Assembly: GCA_035610835.1 (NCBI GenBank)
Contig: CM069449.1
Span: 10,497,855 to 10,561,854, forward strand
Origin: Ophiura sarsii
Taxonomy: Eukaryota > Echinodermata > Ophiuroidea > Amphilepidida > Ophiuridae
Direction of reading: 5' to 3'
DNA: 64,000 nt
Each line of letters starts with the position of its first letter. Positions within the stretch are counted from its first letter, which is position 1. Of the stretch, positions 53,471-64,000 are shown one piece after another. The notes beneath the pieces were generated by a model. The model saw nothing but the letters and a program-made list of their open reading frames with translations, ran no database searches and was not told the origin of the DNA. Position numbers and translations under genes: made by a program.

Positions 53471-53822
53471 GTCCGCCGTATGCCGTCCGCCGTATGCCGT
53501 CCGCCGTATGCCGTCCGCCGTATGCCGTCCGCCGTATGCCGTCCGCCGTATGCCGTCCGCCGTATGCCGTCCGCCGTATGCCGTCCGCCGTATGCCGTCC
53601 GCCGTATGCCGTCCGCCGTATGCCGTCCGCCGTATGCCGTCCGCCGTATGCCGTCCGCCGTATGCCGTCCGCCGTATGCCGTCCGCCGTATGCCGTCCGC
53701 CGTATGCCGTCCGCCGTATGCCGTCCGCCGTATGCCGTCCGCCGTATGCCGTCCGCCGTATGCCGTCCGCCGTATGCCGTCCGCCGTATGCCGTCCGCCG
53801 TATGCCGTCCGCCGTATGCCGT
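53471..53822. repeat. 14-bp minisatellite, about 25 units
   Basis: Perfect tandem copies of GTCCGCCGTATGCC. Because 14 is not a multiple of 3 and the unit lacks stops, frames on both strands stay open (for example a 239-codon frame from 53325 with a repeating MPSAVCRPPYAVRR). I do not regard these as genes. Confidence 0.95.
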
Positions 53823-53849
53823 GTGCTAAGAAATACCTTTGTGACGCGA

Positions 53850-56800
53850 TATCTGGAGATCCGTAAGGCCTATCGTGATGGGACTTGGTGGAGGGAAGGG
53901 GGGTGGTGCGTTCTGTTGCTGATTGATTTTTCAAGGTCATCGGGGGTCATACAAGGTCATCGGGGTCAAATATGCTTACAACTTTTGAGACGCGTTGTGA
54001 CGCGATATCTAGAGATCCGTAAGGCCTATCTTGATGAGACTTGATGTCAGGGAAGGGGGTGGGGTGTTCTTTTGCTGATTAGATTTTCAAGGTCATTGGA
54101 GGTCATTCAAGGTCATCGGGGTCAAATATGGGGTCAAATAAGATCCGTAAGGCCGATCTTGATGGGATTTGGTGGAGGGAAGGGGGTGGTGTGTTCTTTT
54201 TGCTGATTAAATTTTCAAGGTCATCGGAGGTCATTCAAGGTCATCGGGGGTCAAATATGGGGTCAAATAGATCAGTAAGGCCTATCTTGATAAGATTTGA
54301 AGGGGGTGGTGTGTTCTTTTTGCTGATTAAATTTTCAAGGTCATCGGAGGTCATTCAAGGTCATCGGGGGTCAAATATGGGGTCAAATAGATCAGTAAGG
54401 CCTATCTTGATGGGATTTGGTGGAGGGAAGGGGGGTGGTGTGTTCTTTTTGCTGATTAAATTTTCAAGGTCATCAGAGGTCATTCAAGGTCATCGGGGGT
54501 CAAATAAGATCCATAAGGCCTATCTTGATGGGATTTGGTGGAGGGAAGGGGGGTGGTGTGTTCTTTTGTTGATTAATTTTTTTTTTAACTATTCGGGGTC
54601 ATCGGGGGTCAAATATGGGGTCAAATAGATCAGTAAGGCCTATATTGATGAGATTTGGTGGAGGGAAGGGGGGGGGGTGGTGTGTTCTTTTTGTTGATTA
54701 ATTTTTCGGGGTCATCGGGGGTCAAATATGGGGTCAAATAGATCAGTAAGGCCTATCTTGATGGGATTTGGTGGACGGAAGAGGGATGGTGTGTTCTTTT
54801 TGTTGATTAATTTTTCGGGGTCATCGGGGGTCAAATATGGGGTCAAATAGATCAGTAAGGCCTATCTTGATGGGATTTGGTGGACGGAAGAGGGATGGTG
54901 TGTTCTTTTTGTTGATTAATTTTTCAGGGTCATCGGGGGTCAAATATGGGGTCAAATAGATCAGTAAGGCCTATCTTGATGGGATTTGGTGGACGGAAGA
55001 GGGATGGTGTGTTCTTTTTGTTGATTAATTTTTTTGGGTCATCGGGGGTCAAATAGATCAGTAAGGCCTATCTTGATGGGATTTGGTGGACGTAAGAGGG
55101 ATGGGGTGTTCTTTTTGTTGATTATTTTTTCGGGGTCATCGGGGGTCAAATATGGGGTCAAATAGATCAGTAAGGCCTATCTTGATGGGATTTGGTGGAC
55201 GAAAGAAAGATGGTGTGTTCTTTTTGTTGATTAATTTTTCGGGGTCATCGGGGGTCAAATAGATCAGTAAGGCCTATCTTGATGGGATTTGGTGGACGGA
55301 AGAGGGATGGTGTGTTCTTTTTGTTGATTAATTTTTCGGGGTCATCGGGGTCAAATATGGGGTCAAATAGATCAGTAAGGCCTATCTTGATGGGATTTGG
55401 TGGACGGAAGAGGGATGGGGTGTTCTTTTTGTTGATTATTTTTTCGGGGTCATCGAAGGTCAAATATGGGGTCAAATAGATCAGTAGGGCCTATCTTGAT
55501 GGGATTTGGTGGACGGAAGAGGGATGGTGTGTTCTTTTTGTTGATTAATTTTTCGGGGTCATCGGGGGTCAAATATGGGGTCAAATAGATCAGTAAGGCC
55601 TATCTTGATGGGATTTGGTGGAGGGAAGGGGGGTGGTGTGTTCTTTTTGTTGATTAATTTTTCGGGGTCATTGGGGGTCAAATAGATCAGTAAGGCCTAT
55701 CTTGATGGGATTTGGTGGACGGAAGAGGGATGGTGTGTTCTTTTTGTTGATTAATTTTTCGGGGTCATCGGGGTCAAATAGATCAGTAAGGCCTATCTTG
55801 ATGGGATTTGGTGGAGGGAAGGGGGGTGGTGTGTTCTTTTTGTTGATTAATTTTTCGGGGTCAAATATGGGGTCAAATAGATCAGTAAGGCCTATCTTGA
55901 TGGGATTTGGTGGACGGAAGAGGGATGGTGTGTTCTTTTTGTTGATTAATTTTTCGGGGTCATTGGGGGTCAAATATGGGGTCAAATAGATCAGTAAGGC
56001 CTATCTTGATGGGATTTGGTGGAGGGAAGGGGGGGTGGTGTGTTCTTTTTGTTGATTAATTTTTCGGGGTCATCGGGGGTCAAATATGGGGTCAAATAGA
56101 TCAGTAAGGCCTATCTTGATGGGATTTGGTGGACGGAAGAGGGATGGTGTGTTCTTTTTGTTGATTAATTTTTCGGGGTCATCGGGGGTCAAATATGGGG
56201 TCAAATAGATCAGTAAGGCCTATCTTGATGGGATTTGGTGGACGGAAGAGGGATGGTGTGTTCTTTTTGTTGATTAATTTTTCAGGGTCATCGGGGGTCA
56301 AATATGGGGTCAAATAGATCAGTAAGGCCTATCTTGATGGGATTTGGTGGACGGAAGAGGGATGGTGTGTTCTTTTTGTAAATTAATTTTTTTGGGTCAT
56401 CGGGGGTCAAATAGATCAGTAAGGCCTATCTTGATGGGATTTGGTGGACGTAAGAGGGATGGGGTGTTCTTTTTGTTGATTATTTTTTCGGGGTCATCGG
56501 GGGTCAAATATGGGGTCAAATAGATCAGTAAGGCCTATCTTGATGGGATTTGGTGGACGAAAGAGGGATGGTGTGTTCTTTTTGTTGATTAATTTTTCGG
56601 GGTCATCGGGGGTCAAATAGATCAGTAAGGCCTATCTTGATGGGATTTGGTGGACGGAAGAGGGATGGTGTGTTCTTTTTGTTGATTAATTTTTCGGGGT
56701 CATCGGGGTCAAATATGGGGTCAAATAGATCAGTAAGGCCTATCTTGATGGGATTTGGTGGACGGAAGAGGGATGGGGTGTTCTTTTTGTTGATTATTTT

Positions 56801-57560
56801 TTCGGGGTCATCGAAGGTCAAATATGGGGTCAAATAGATCAGTAGGGCCTATCTTGATGGGATTTGGTGGACGGAAGAGGGATGGTGTGTTCTTTTTGTT
56901 GATTAATTTTTCGGGGTCATCGGGGTCAAATATGGGGTCAAATAGATCAGTAAGGCCTATCTTGATGGGATTTGGTGGAGGGAAGGGGGGTGGTGTGTTC
57001 TTTTTGTTGATTAATTTTTCGGGGTCATCGGGGGTCAAATATGGGGTCAAATAGATCAGTAAGGCCTATCTTGATGGGATTTGGTGGACGGAAGAGGGAT
57101 GGTGTGTTCTTTTTGTTGATTAATTTTTCGGGGTCATTGGGGGTCAAATAGATCAGTAAGGCCTATCTTGATGGGATTTGGTGGACGGAAGAGGGATGGT
57201 GTGTTCTTTTTGTTGATTAATTTTTCGGGGTCATCGGGGTCAAATATGGGGTCAAATAGATCAGTAAGGCCTATCTTGATGGGATTTGGTGGACGGAAGA
57301 GGGATGGTGTGTTCTTTTTGTTAATTAATTTTTTGAGGTCATCAGAGGTCATCTGGGGTCAAATAAGATCCGTAAGGCCTATCTTGATGTGATTTGGTGG
57401 AGGGAAGGGGGTTGGTGTATTCTTTTTGCTGATTAAATTTTCAAGGTCATCAGAGGTCATCTGGGGTCAAATAAGATCTGTAAGGCCTATCTTGATGTGA
57501 TTTGGTGTAGGGAAGGGGGTTGGTGTGTTCTTTTTGTTGATTAAATTTTTCAAGGTATTA
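53850..57560. repeat. ~109-bp satellite with 1,358-bp higher-order period
   Basis: About 35 units of GATCAGTAAGGCCTATCTTG / ATGGGATTTGGTGGACGG / GTTCTTTTTGTTGATTAAT / GGGGTCATCGGGGGTCAAA, some lacking the TATGGGGTCAAA block. The segment 55245-55479 recurs identically at 56603-56837 (offset 1,358), showing multi-unit duplication. Edge units (53860-54560, 57350-57540) are more diverged. It contains AGGTCA half-sites. Open frames follow the repeat only. Confidence 0.92.
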
Positions 57561-57712
57561 CATCCCTTGCATTAACTACAATGCATACCTCTGTGACAGT
57601 GCTACATTGTATCATATGTTTCATCATCATTTCTTTCAAGTCACTTTTGATGAACAGGCGAGACGCGCCGTTCGAGAACCGCCTTGTCTAGTTTTATACT
57701 GTATCAACCTTT

Positions 57713-57948
57713 AGGCGAGGAAAAACACACACCCTGTTTTACGTAAAATCAGCGTTTTTTGGCCGGAAATCTTTCCATTTTTTTTTTACAAATTAAAATT
57801 AAAAAAAAATCCCAATGTTTGCAGATTTTTGCAGATTCTGGTGACATCTTAGGTAAAAAGAATAACAACAACAACAACAACAACAACCAACCGACCCTAC
57901 TTGACAGGTCTGTCCGCCCGTAAAACAGGTGGGTTTTTCCGTCGCCTA
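57713..57948. mobile_element. GGCGACGAAAA-family MITE
   Basis: Starts AGGCGAGGAAAAACACACAC and ends GTAAAACAGGTGGG...TTTTTCCGTCGCCTA. Contains (AAC)n near 57864-57888 and the CCAACCGACCCTACTTGACAGG block. Confidence 0.75.
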
Positions 57949-58359
57949 CAAAACATTAACCAAAAATCCAACCTGAAACATAGCTTTTTTGTTGATTCTA
58001 ACTTTTCTTGTTGTTTATATTTGCTTTTAGTACATGTAAGGCATATTGCTATCTCACATTGATAGCACATCTAAGGTCATAGTTATAAATAGGGGGAGGG
58101 GAGGGATAATGTATACCATGTTTTAGTAAAATGAATAGTTTTGGTTCCAAGTCCATTTTTATAATTAAAGCAGACTTGCCCCACCCATGGAATTTCCCCT
58201 CCTAAGATTCAACCCCACCTATGGACTTCCCCTCCTAAGATTCAAGATTACACTGTATTTATCTGTCTTTACTTGTTTACTATATTTAGTAGATAACACA
58301 ATTTAGCCACATGCTTATTTAATAAGTTGATTATAATTTAAAGCATTGCTCCTCTTTAG
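57949..58359. other. Non-coding spacer
   Basis: CCCACC(C/T)ATGGA...TTCCCCTCCTAAGATTCAA is tandemly duplicated at 58180-58245. No gene recognised. Confidence 0.4.
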
Positions 58360-58618
58360 TTAACACTTTCCATGTGGCAGGCATCTGCGGACGACATTCA
58401 AACATTTCACAAAATGTTTCAAAAAATGTTTCAAAAATGTCAAAATTATTGTATTTCATTACCAAATTTGGAATCACCATGAGAAGTGCATTGAAATAAG
58501 TACAAACATGCCTAGTATTGGTTCAGTAATCCTTGAGATAGACCTTAAAAATTGGGAAAGGTTTTTGAAAATTCTGTTCTGTATATGGTAAAACCAATGG
58601 CCGCGTGGAAAGTGTTAA
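58360..58618. mobile_element. TTAA-family MITE, best complete copy
   Basis: TTAACACTTTCCATGTGGC at the left and GCCGCGTGGAAAGTGTTAA at the right (259 bp). It reads through GAGAAGTGCATTGAAATAAG, the site that the Ngaro element interrupted in another copy. Confidence 0.88.
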
Positions 58619-59392
58619 TATAGCACATCAGATACTGGGGCAAACATGTTCCTTGTTGCACATATTTTAGATAGGCTACTTGTAGTAGATATCACTACAC
58701 AGGGCTCATCTTTTGTAGATCGTGCATATTGGGCAATTGCTATCGTTAGTAGATAGCACATTATAAATGCTTGCTATCTCAAGCATTTGCTATCAGTATC
58801 ATCAGTATCATGGCTTATGTTAGTGAAATTCATTAAGGCCTATATGACTCTCTAATTATGAAATGAACAATTATATATGCATTTACTACAATGGGGTAAC
58901 ATTTTGACCCTGTTTTTTGAGGAAGTTGGTACATATTTGAAACCATTAGTTAATTTGACCCATTAATTATTTGTGAGAGTCCAGCACTTCTAAGACACAT
59001 GTTATCTTTGGTAGATTGCACATAATTATTTGCTATCTTCAATAGATAGTACATTATAAACAATTTCTATCTTCAGTAGATAGCACATTATAGATATTTG
59101 CTATCTTCTGTAGATAGCACATTATAGACATTTTCTATCTTCAATAGATAGAATATTATAGACATTTTCTATCTTCAGTAGATAGAACATTATATACATT
59201 TGCTATCTTCAGTAGATAGTACATTGTAGACATTTGCTATCTTCAGTAGATAGTACATTGTAGACATTTGCTATCTTCAGTAGATAGCACATTTTAGACA
59301 TATGCTATCTTCAGCAGATAGTACATTATAGAAATTTGCTATCTTCAGTAGATAGTACATTATAGAAATTTGCTATCTTCAGGAGATAGTAT

Positions 59393-59516
59393 ACAAATAT
59401 ATACTGCCATGAGAGACTCTGGTTAAAACGCACCCCTCAGCAAAATAGCACTATTGCAGTCCCAGAGGGACCATAGTTTTAATCCAGAGACTCGAATAAA
59501 GGCAGTATATATTTGT
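59393..59516. mobile_element. Small hairpin element in the 34-bp array
   Basis: ACAAATATATACTGCC (59393-59408) is exactly inverse to 59501-59516, and pairing continues through AGACTCTGG and GTTAAAAC, giving arms of about 40 bp. Confidence 0.8.
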
Positions 59517-59518
59517 TT

Positions 59519-59894
59519 TATATACGTCATTCATATATTCCTAGTTCTATAAAGTTCAAATTCAAAAATCATCCGGTAAGTTCCAATCTTCATCAGTTAA
59601 AAAGTTTTAGAAGTTCAATTCAAAGGCAGTGCATCGAACGATCGTCACGCTGCGCCCGGGGATGCAAATCGTGCGCACTCTCGCGTCACGCGGAGTACAA
59701 CGCCGCGTGAAACTACCGCCGCATTGTGCGCAGTAAATAGTCTTCTTGGGAGCCGTAAATAGTCTTCTTGGGAGCCGTAAATAGTACTTTTGGGAGCCGT
59801 AAATAGTACTTTTGGCAAAATAGCGTGTTTATTTTTGATCATGTGACCCACTTTTAACCAATCAATGAACAAGAATATATGAATGACGTATATA
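59519..59894. mobile_element. MITE with TATATACGTCATTCATATATTC ends
   Basis: The 22-base left arm (59519-59540) is perfectly matched at 59873-59894. The interior is GC-richer, with ACGATCGTCACGCTGCGCC also found near 2438, and four TAAATAGT(C/A)(T/C)TT...GGGAGCCG units (59737-59815). Confidence 0.8.
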
Positions 59895-60465
59895 ATACAT
59901 TATAGACATTTTTTATCTTCAGTAGATAGTATATTAGAGACATTTGCTATCTTCAGTAGATAGCACATTATAGAAAATTGCTATCTTCTGTAGATAGTAC
60001 ATTGTAGACATTTTCTATCTTTAGTAGATAGTACATTGTAGACATTTTCTATATTCAGTAGATAGTACATTATAGAAAATTGCTATCTTCAGTAGATAGC
60101 ACATTATAGACATTTTCTATCTTCAGTAGATAGTACATTGTAGACATTTTCTATCTTCAGTAGATAGTACATTATAGAAATTTGCTATCTTCAGTAGATA
60201 GTACATTATAGTCATTTTCTATCTTTAGTAGATAGCACATTATAGACATTTTCTATCTTCATCTTCATTAAAAAGCATATATCAGGCACATGATATCATT
60301 GAGAATATTGTATATTTATAGGAAAATCATATTTATTACACTCTAATTATTAGGACTTGATACAATATTTGGAAATCAGTGCAATTTATTTGATTCTAAG
60401 AAATCAGCACTTTCGATATCTTGGCAATAATTATGTGATCATTGTTAATTTGAGTTGGAAATTAT

Positions 60466-61130
60466 CAGGGTGAGTCAAAAAGACTGCAATAGTGGAAAGA
60501 AGCCATTTTGTTTTCAAAACCAAAATGAATTTTAAAACTTTTTAAACGTTGCAAGAATGATGTATTTAATCCTAACTTTGTGTGAAAAAATGAAGTCGAT
60601 TACATTTTCCGTTTGCCTTTGGTGAACCTTTTGACCAGTGCACCCATTTCACACGTTTGTCCACGAGATACCAAAAATATGCATCAAATCGCAAAATGTG
60701 TCCCTCATTCAAATTTGGAAACTTGAGTTCATTTGTGATGTTATTGGAATTTGATGCATCCTTTCTTGTTTACATGTGAGTTAGCATAATCAATTATAAT
60801 CATACCCATGCTATGAAAGTGTATAATGTTCTAAATTTTTATACAAAACTGACATTTTCCATTTTTTGGTTGGCGGGATATTCAAATACGAAAATGCAAT
60901 GTGTGCCATTTCAAATGAAAATCACTGTGCTCGTGGACAAACAGGTAAATTTGGTTGTGCAGCAAAGAGGGTCACCAAAGACAAACAAAAAATGCAATCG
61001 ACTTTGTTTTTTCACACAAAGTTAGGATTAAATACATCATTCTTGCCACGTTTAAAAAAAATTAAAATTCATTTTGTTTTGAAAACAAAATGGTTTCTTT
61101 CCACTTTTGCAGTCTTTTTGACTCACCCTG
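60466..61130. mobile_element. Foldback Tc1/mariner-like element
   Basis: CAGGGTGAGTCAAAAAGACT at the left is matched in inverse at the right end. The arms pair for well over 150 bp, through GAATGATGTATTTAATCCTA and GTTTGTCCACGAG. TAT flanks both sides. Open frames inside (60813, 60866) are arms of the hairpin and not genes. Confidence 0.88.
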
Positions 61131-61315
61131 TATGTATAGCAATTGATTTTTAAATCAATTTAAAAAACTTTATAAAATCAGATCTTTTGATTGGTTTTAA
61201 AATACCAGTACGGTACTTTTAATTTGTTCTAACAGAAGTTTTTAAATGATTGTACTTTACGTCCCAGTCATGCATCAAGTGTTTGACAAAATAAAGTGCA
61301 TCATACAAAGTAATA

Positions 61316-61875
61316 CAGTCATCAAACAAAGTAACTATACAGGTAATAAATGGGCTTTTAACTCTAAAAATATATATCCTACCTAAAAATATTAAATTAT
61401 AAAGTTGAAATCTATCTTCTTTAATATGAGATATTGCACACTAGGATCGGTTGAATATTTAAGAAGCGACAATCCAAAATGTAAGGTAAAGTCACAATTT
61501 AAAATTCACATTTTACATTTCAACACGGGGGAGAGAATGACATGTAGCGTGTGTGTGGCATATTGATCCATCAGAACAATACGGCAGACTGTCCAATGTG
61601 CGCATGCATCCCCCAATTGCACTACCGGTAATCGATAAGGTACCCGTAGATTGGTCCGCGAGTAGAAAATAAAAATGTGAAAATGAAAATCGGACTTTTC
61701 CTTACATTTTTGAGTGCCACTCCCTCAATAATCACCCGATCATAGCGTGCAATATCTCATATTAAAGAAGACAAATTTCTCAACAACTTTATAATTTAAT
61801 ATTTTTAGGTAGCATATATATTTTAAGAGTTAATAGCCCATTTATTACCTGTATAGTTACTTTTTTTGATGACTG
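61316..61875. mobile_element. Long inverted-repeat MITE, TA target
   Basis: CAGTCATCAAACAAAGTAAC on the left pairs with GTTACTTTTTTTGATGACTG on the right (one mismatch). Pairing continues for about 145 bp (GGTAATAAATGGGCT, AATATTAAATTATAAAGTTG, ATATGAGATATTGCA). TA lies on both sides (61314-61315, 61876-61877). The centre has a non-paired GC-richer part. Confidence 0.85.
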
Positions 61876-64000
61876 TATAAGGCCAAGTAAAAAACCCACT
61901 AGTTTCTCGTCCAAACTTTTTTTTTAAATTGCTGATCCAAGATGGCAAAGGATTTGATACATTTGGATAGACTAGTCTTATCACAGAATTTATAATAGCA
62001 TCATAGGTAGTGTTTGCTTCACCTGTGTGCATAAGACTGCAAAAGAGAATATTTTCATGATTGACAAAAGGTGCAGATTGTGAAAATGACTCAAATTTTC
62101 AAAATAATTTTGAAAAAGATAATGAAAAATAGAATGATTTTTTCTTCTTCTTTTTTCATGCGGCAACCAAAACGGATGCGTGCGAGGACGAGAAACTACT
62201 ATATTTTTTTATTTGACCTAAACAGTCCTTGTAATTTCCCATGGCATTACAATTTGCACCCCTTTATGTCTACAGGGGGAGTCAAAATAGTCAGGTCCCG
62301 ATTTTACTGATTTTTTTTAACCAGTTGATATGCCAAAATTAATATATGACCATCCAGCACAAAGAGGCCGTTAAGTCGGCAGAGCATTTACTGAGATATG
62401 GCCAAATAAACATTTCAATAGACAATAGGAAAAAAAGGAATTCTCAATGGATTTATCGTTTTTGTACAGCCAATTTAACATTTTAAAGAGCATTTCCTCG
62501 CTCATTATCTTTACATCCCATTTGTGGTGGATGGTCACATATATTTATTGATATGCACAGTAAGACTGCATTGTTAGCTTTAAGGCGAGGAAAAAAACAC
62601 ACCTTGTTTTATTGGCCCGACCTACCCACTTTGAGCGTTTTTCAAGAATTTGTTTCTCAAATCATGTAAAATCAGCCGTTTTTTGGCCGAAAATCTGTCA
62701 ACATTTTTTGTTCACAAATTTTACACAAAATTCCCAATTTTGGCAGATTTTGGTGACATATTAGGTAACAAAATAATATGTAAAAATTAAAACCCTGATC
62801 GACCAACCTTAATTGACAGGTCAGTCTGCTCATAAAACAGAGTGTGTGTTTTTTCGTCGCAACTTACAATTGAATTTCATTCAAATTGGTTATTCCAAAT
62901 GGGAGATACCTGTACATTTTCCCAAATGTGAAATGTAATTTGTTCCAACTTTCATGAATGCAAAAGTTTAACGCACGCATTTAGAATATGTCAATCAAGG
63001 TGTGTTAGTGTTGGTATTCACAATGCCTACAATGGAAAATGGGGTGTATTTGGAACACTCTTGATTATTCGCTTTTTCGTTAATATATTGTAATTATGGC
63101 CTGGAATAAGGTATTGTCTTTGGAATTTCAACAAGCATGTACTAGTATTTCTACTCCTATAAACAATGACAAAATTGGCCAATTTTAACAAGAAGTATTT
63201 TTCCTGATTTGCTAAAAATGGGACCTGAATATTTTGACTAACCCTGTATTGTGCGAGAACTTTGAAAGACGGGTGCCAAATTGTGATACACTTTTTTCTG
63301 GTTTATGTTGTTGGCCAATAAAAATCACACTCGATAAAAAGTAATTAAAATCCAACTAATGAGGTGCAATTTTATAAACCTAAAAGATAAAATCAAGGGT
63401 GGGTTATATCATAACAAGGCACTTATCCTACCATTTAGCGTTGCATGCCTGAGATTCAGTACACTTTTGTTAAGGATTTTGATGTGGTAACAATATTTTA
63501 TATTTTATAGCCTTTAAAGAGCTGGTCTCAACTCCCAAGGCTCCATCACATAATGTTTCTAGAAATAATATTGGGATGTTCTGCCATTTTGAAACTGCAC
63601 CAAATCTTCTGTGACTTTATGCTATATTATTAGAAATTGAGCAAATATAAGCAAAATTAAGAAGTGATTATATCTCATGATTAGTGGGACATATCATTGT
63701 TCAGGTAATACAAAATAATTTGATAAATTAATTAAAAGATATTTAGAAATATTTACAACAATAGGAAAACTTGATTGATTGATATGGAGATCCGTTAATC
63801 GATAACAAAATCAGCTGAAATAGCTTGTCAAATTGTCAAATATTTTAAAGTATTTTTTAGCCATTTTAGTATATTTTACACTCTTCTTGAATACGATTTG
63901 GAAAGACCTTTACAACTGTTATTGTTACATCTTTCATAGCTGCATTATGTAACAAAGAGTTTTATTGCACCATTGCATAGTTTTCGTGTTACTTTTTAGA
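61876..64000. other. Non-coding AT-rich end of window
   Basis: Apart from the MITE at 62583-62860, no gene, tandem repeat or inverted repeat is recognised. Confidence 0.4.
62583..62860. mobile_element. GGCGACGAAAA-family MITE
   Basis: Starts AAGGCGAGGAAAAAAACACA and ends AAAACAGAGTGTGTG...TTTTTTCGTCGC. The interior TCAGCCGTTTTTTGGCCGAA and TTTTGGTGACAT match the copy at 57713-57948. Confidence 0.75.

Larger units (their letters stand above)
53418..57664. mobile_element. Possible composite element carrying two tandem arrays
   Basis: GTCTCGCCTG at 53418-53427 is exactly inverse to CAGGCGAGAC at 57655-57664. The next bases diverge after a few positions. Everything between is the 14-bp minisatellite and the ~109-bp satellite. 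The ends are short, so chance cannot be excluded, and no target duplication is obvious. Confidence 0.4.
58685..60265. repeat. 34-bp palindromic tandem array
   Basis: Units read CTATCTTCAGTAGATAG then TACATTATAGACATTTG, with starts 34 bp apart (for example 59169, 59203). CTATCT...AGATAG is an inverted repeat with a 5-base loop, so each unit can form a small hairpin. The array is diffuse from 58685, dense from 59030, and interrupted at 59393-59894 by two hairpin elements. Stray units occur at 20341 and 53191. Confidence 0.9.

Noticed and set aside
53325..54044. 239-codon plus-strand frame and 168-codon minus-strand frame over the minisatellite
   Set aside because: A 14-bp unit without stops keeps several frames open on both strands. 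Codons only reflect the repeat.
54128..57392. Many 65-166 codon frames on both strands (repeating VFFLLINFSGSSG and NKKNTPSLFRPPNPIKIGLTDLFDP)
   Set aside because: They are identical translations of the 109-bp satellite, with no start, splice or domain support.
58685..60265. Regularly spaced 34-bp units that look like a CRISPR array
   Set aside because: Units are contiguous without unique spacers, and the context is animal genomic DNA. It is a tandem satellite.
60813..61153. Open frames of 70 and 95 codons
   Set aside because: They lie in one arm of a foldback element.

Overview
The window is nuclear DNA from a multicellular animal. It has spliced genes with GT/AG introns, C2H2 zinc-finger exons, a tRNA-derived SINE, a tyrosine-recombinase retrotransposon and many short inverted-repeat transposons. 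The repeat style and the secreted repeat protein with DYCR modules suggest a marine invertebrate, perhaps an echinoderm, hemichordate or lancelet. I cannot name the species from sequence alone. Coding DNA is only a small part of the window; repeats dominate.

Host genes. (1) The 3' end of a plus-strand gene, exons at 999-1179, 1675-1848 and 3556-3703, encodes a secreted-type protein with Asp-rich, FG-GAP/VCBS-like modules that each end in DYCR. (2) The terminal exon of a minus-strand sulfotransferase-like gene lies at 5541-6245. (3) A large plus-strand C2H2 zinc-finger gene runs from 34277 to 49256. Its first coding block is two overlapping open frames (34277-36187 and 36130-38793) that differ by -1 at an A AAA AAC heptamer. 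Its last exon (48975-49256) follows a 10.2-kb intron.

That intron holds the most complete mobile element, a 7.4-kb Ngaro-type retrotransposon (39210-46633) in antisense orientation. It has split direct repeats and open frames for a gag-like protein, reverse transcriptase/RNase H, tyrosine recombinase and an SGNH hydrolase. It sits inside an older TTAA-flanked inverted-repeat element, and other copies of that element in the window show the empty site.

Region by region: 1-6.5 kb, two host genes with small inverted-repeat elements; 6.5-8 kb, a GGG/CCC-rich element carrying a SINE; 9.4-12.5 kb, a 3.1-kb non-autonomous element; 12.6-13.6 kb, a tandem array; 13.6-20 kb, nested mariner-like, hAT-like and foldback elements; 20.9-22.6 kb, a 52-bp satellite with a 686-bp higher-order period; 25.2-27.9 kb, a three-level nest of elements; 30.7-31.8 kb, a 157-bp satellite carrying DR1 nuclear-receptor motifs; 34-49 kb, the zinc-finger gene; 49-53 kb, hairpin elements; 53.4-57.7 kb, a 14-bp minisatellite and a ~109-bp satellite between short inverted ends; 58.7-60.3 kb, a 34-bp palindromic array; 60.3-64 kb, two more long inverted-repeat elements and unassigned AT-rich DNA.

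The best candidates for something undescribed are the frameshift site in the zinc-finger gene, a possible intron in the retrotransposon that would remove the recombinase stop codon and fuse it to the hydrolase, and the recurrence of the same DR1 motif in unrelated satellites.
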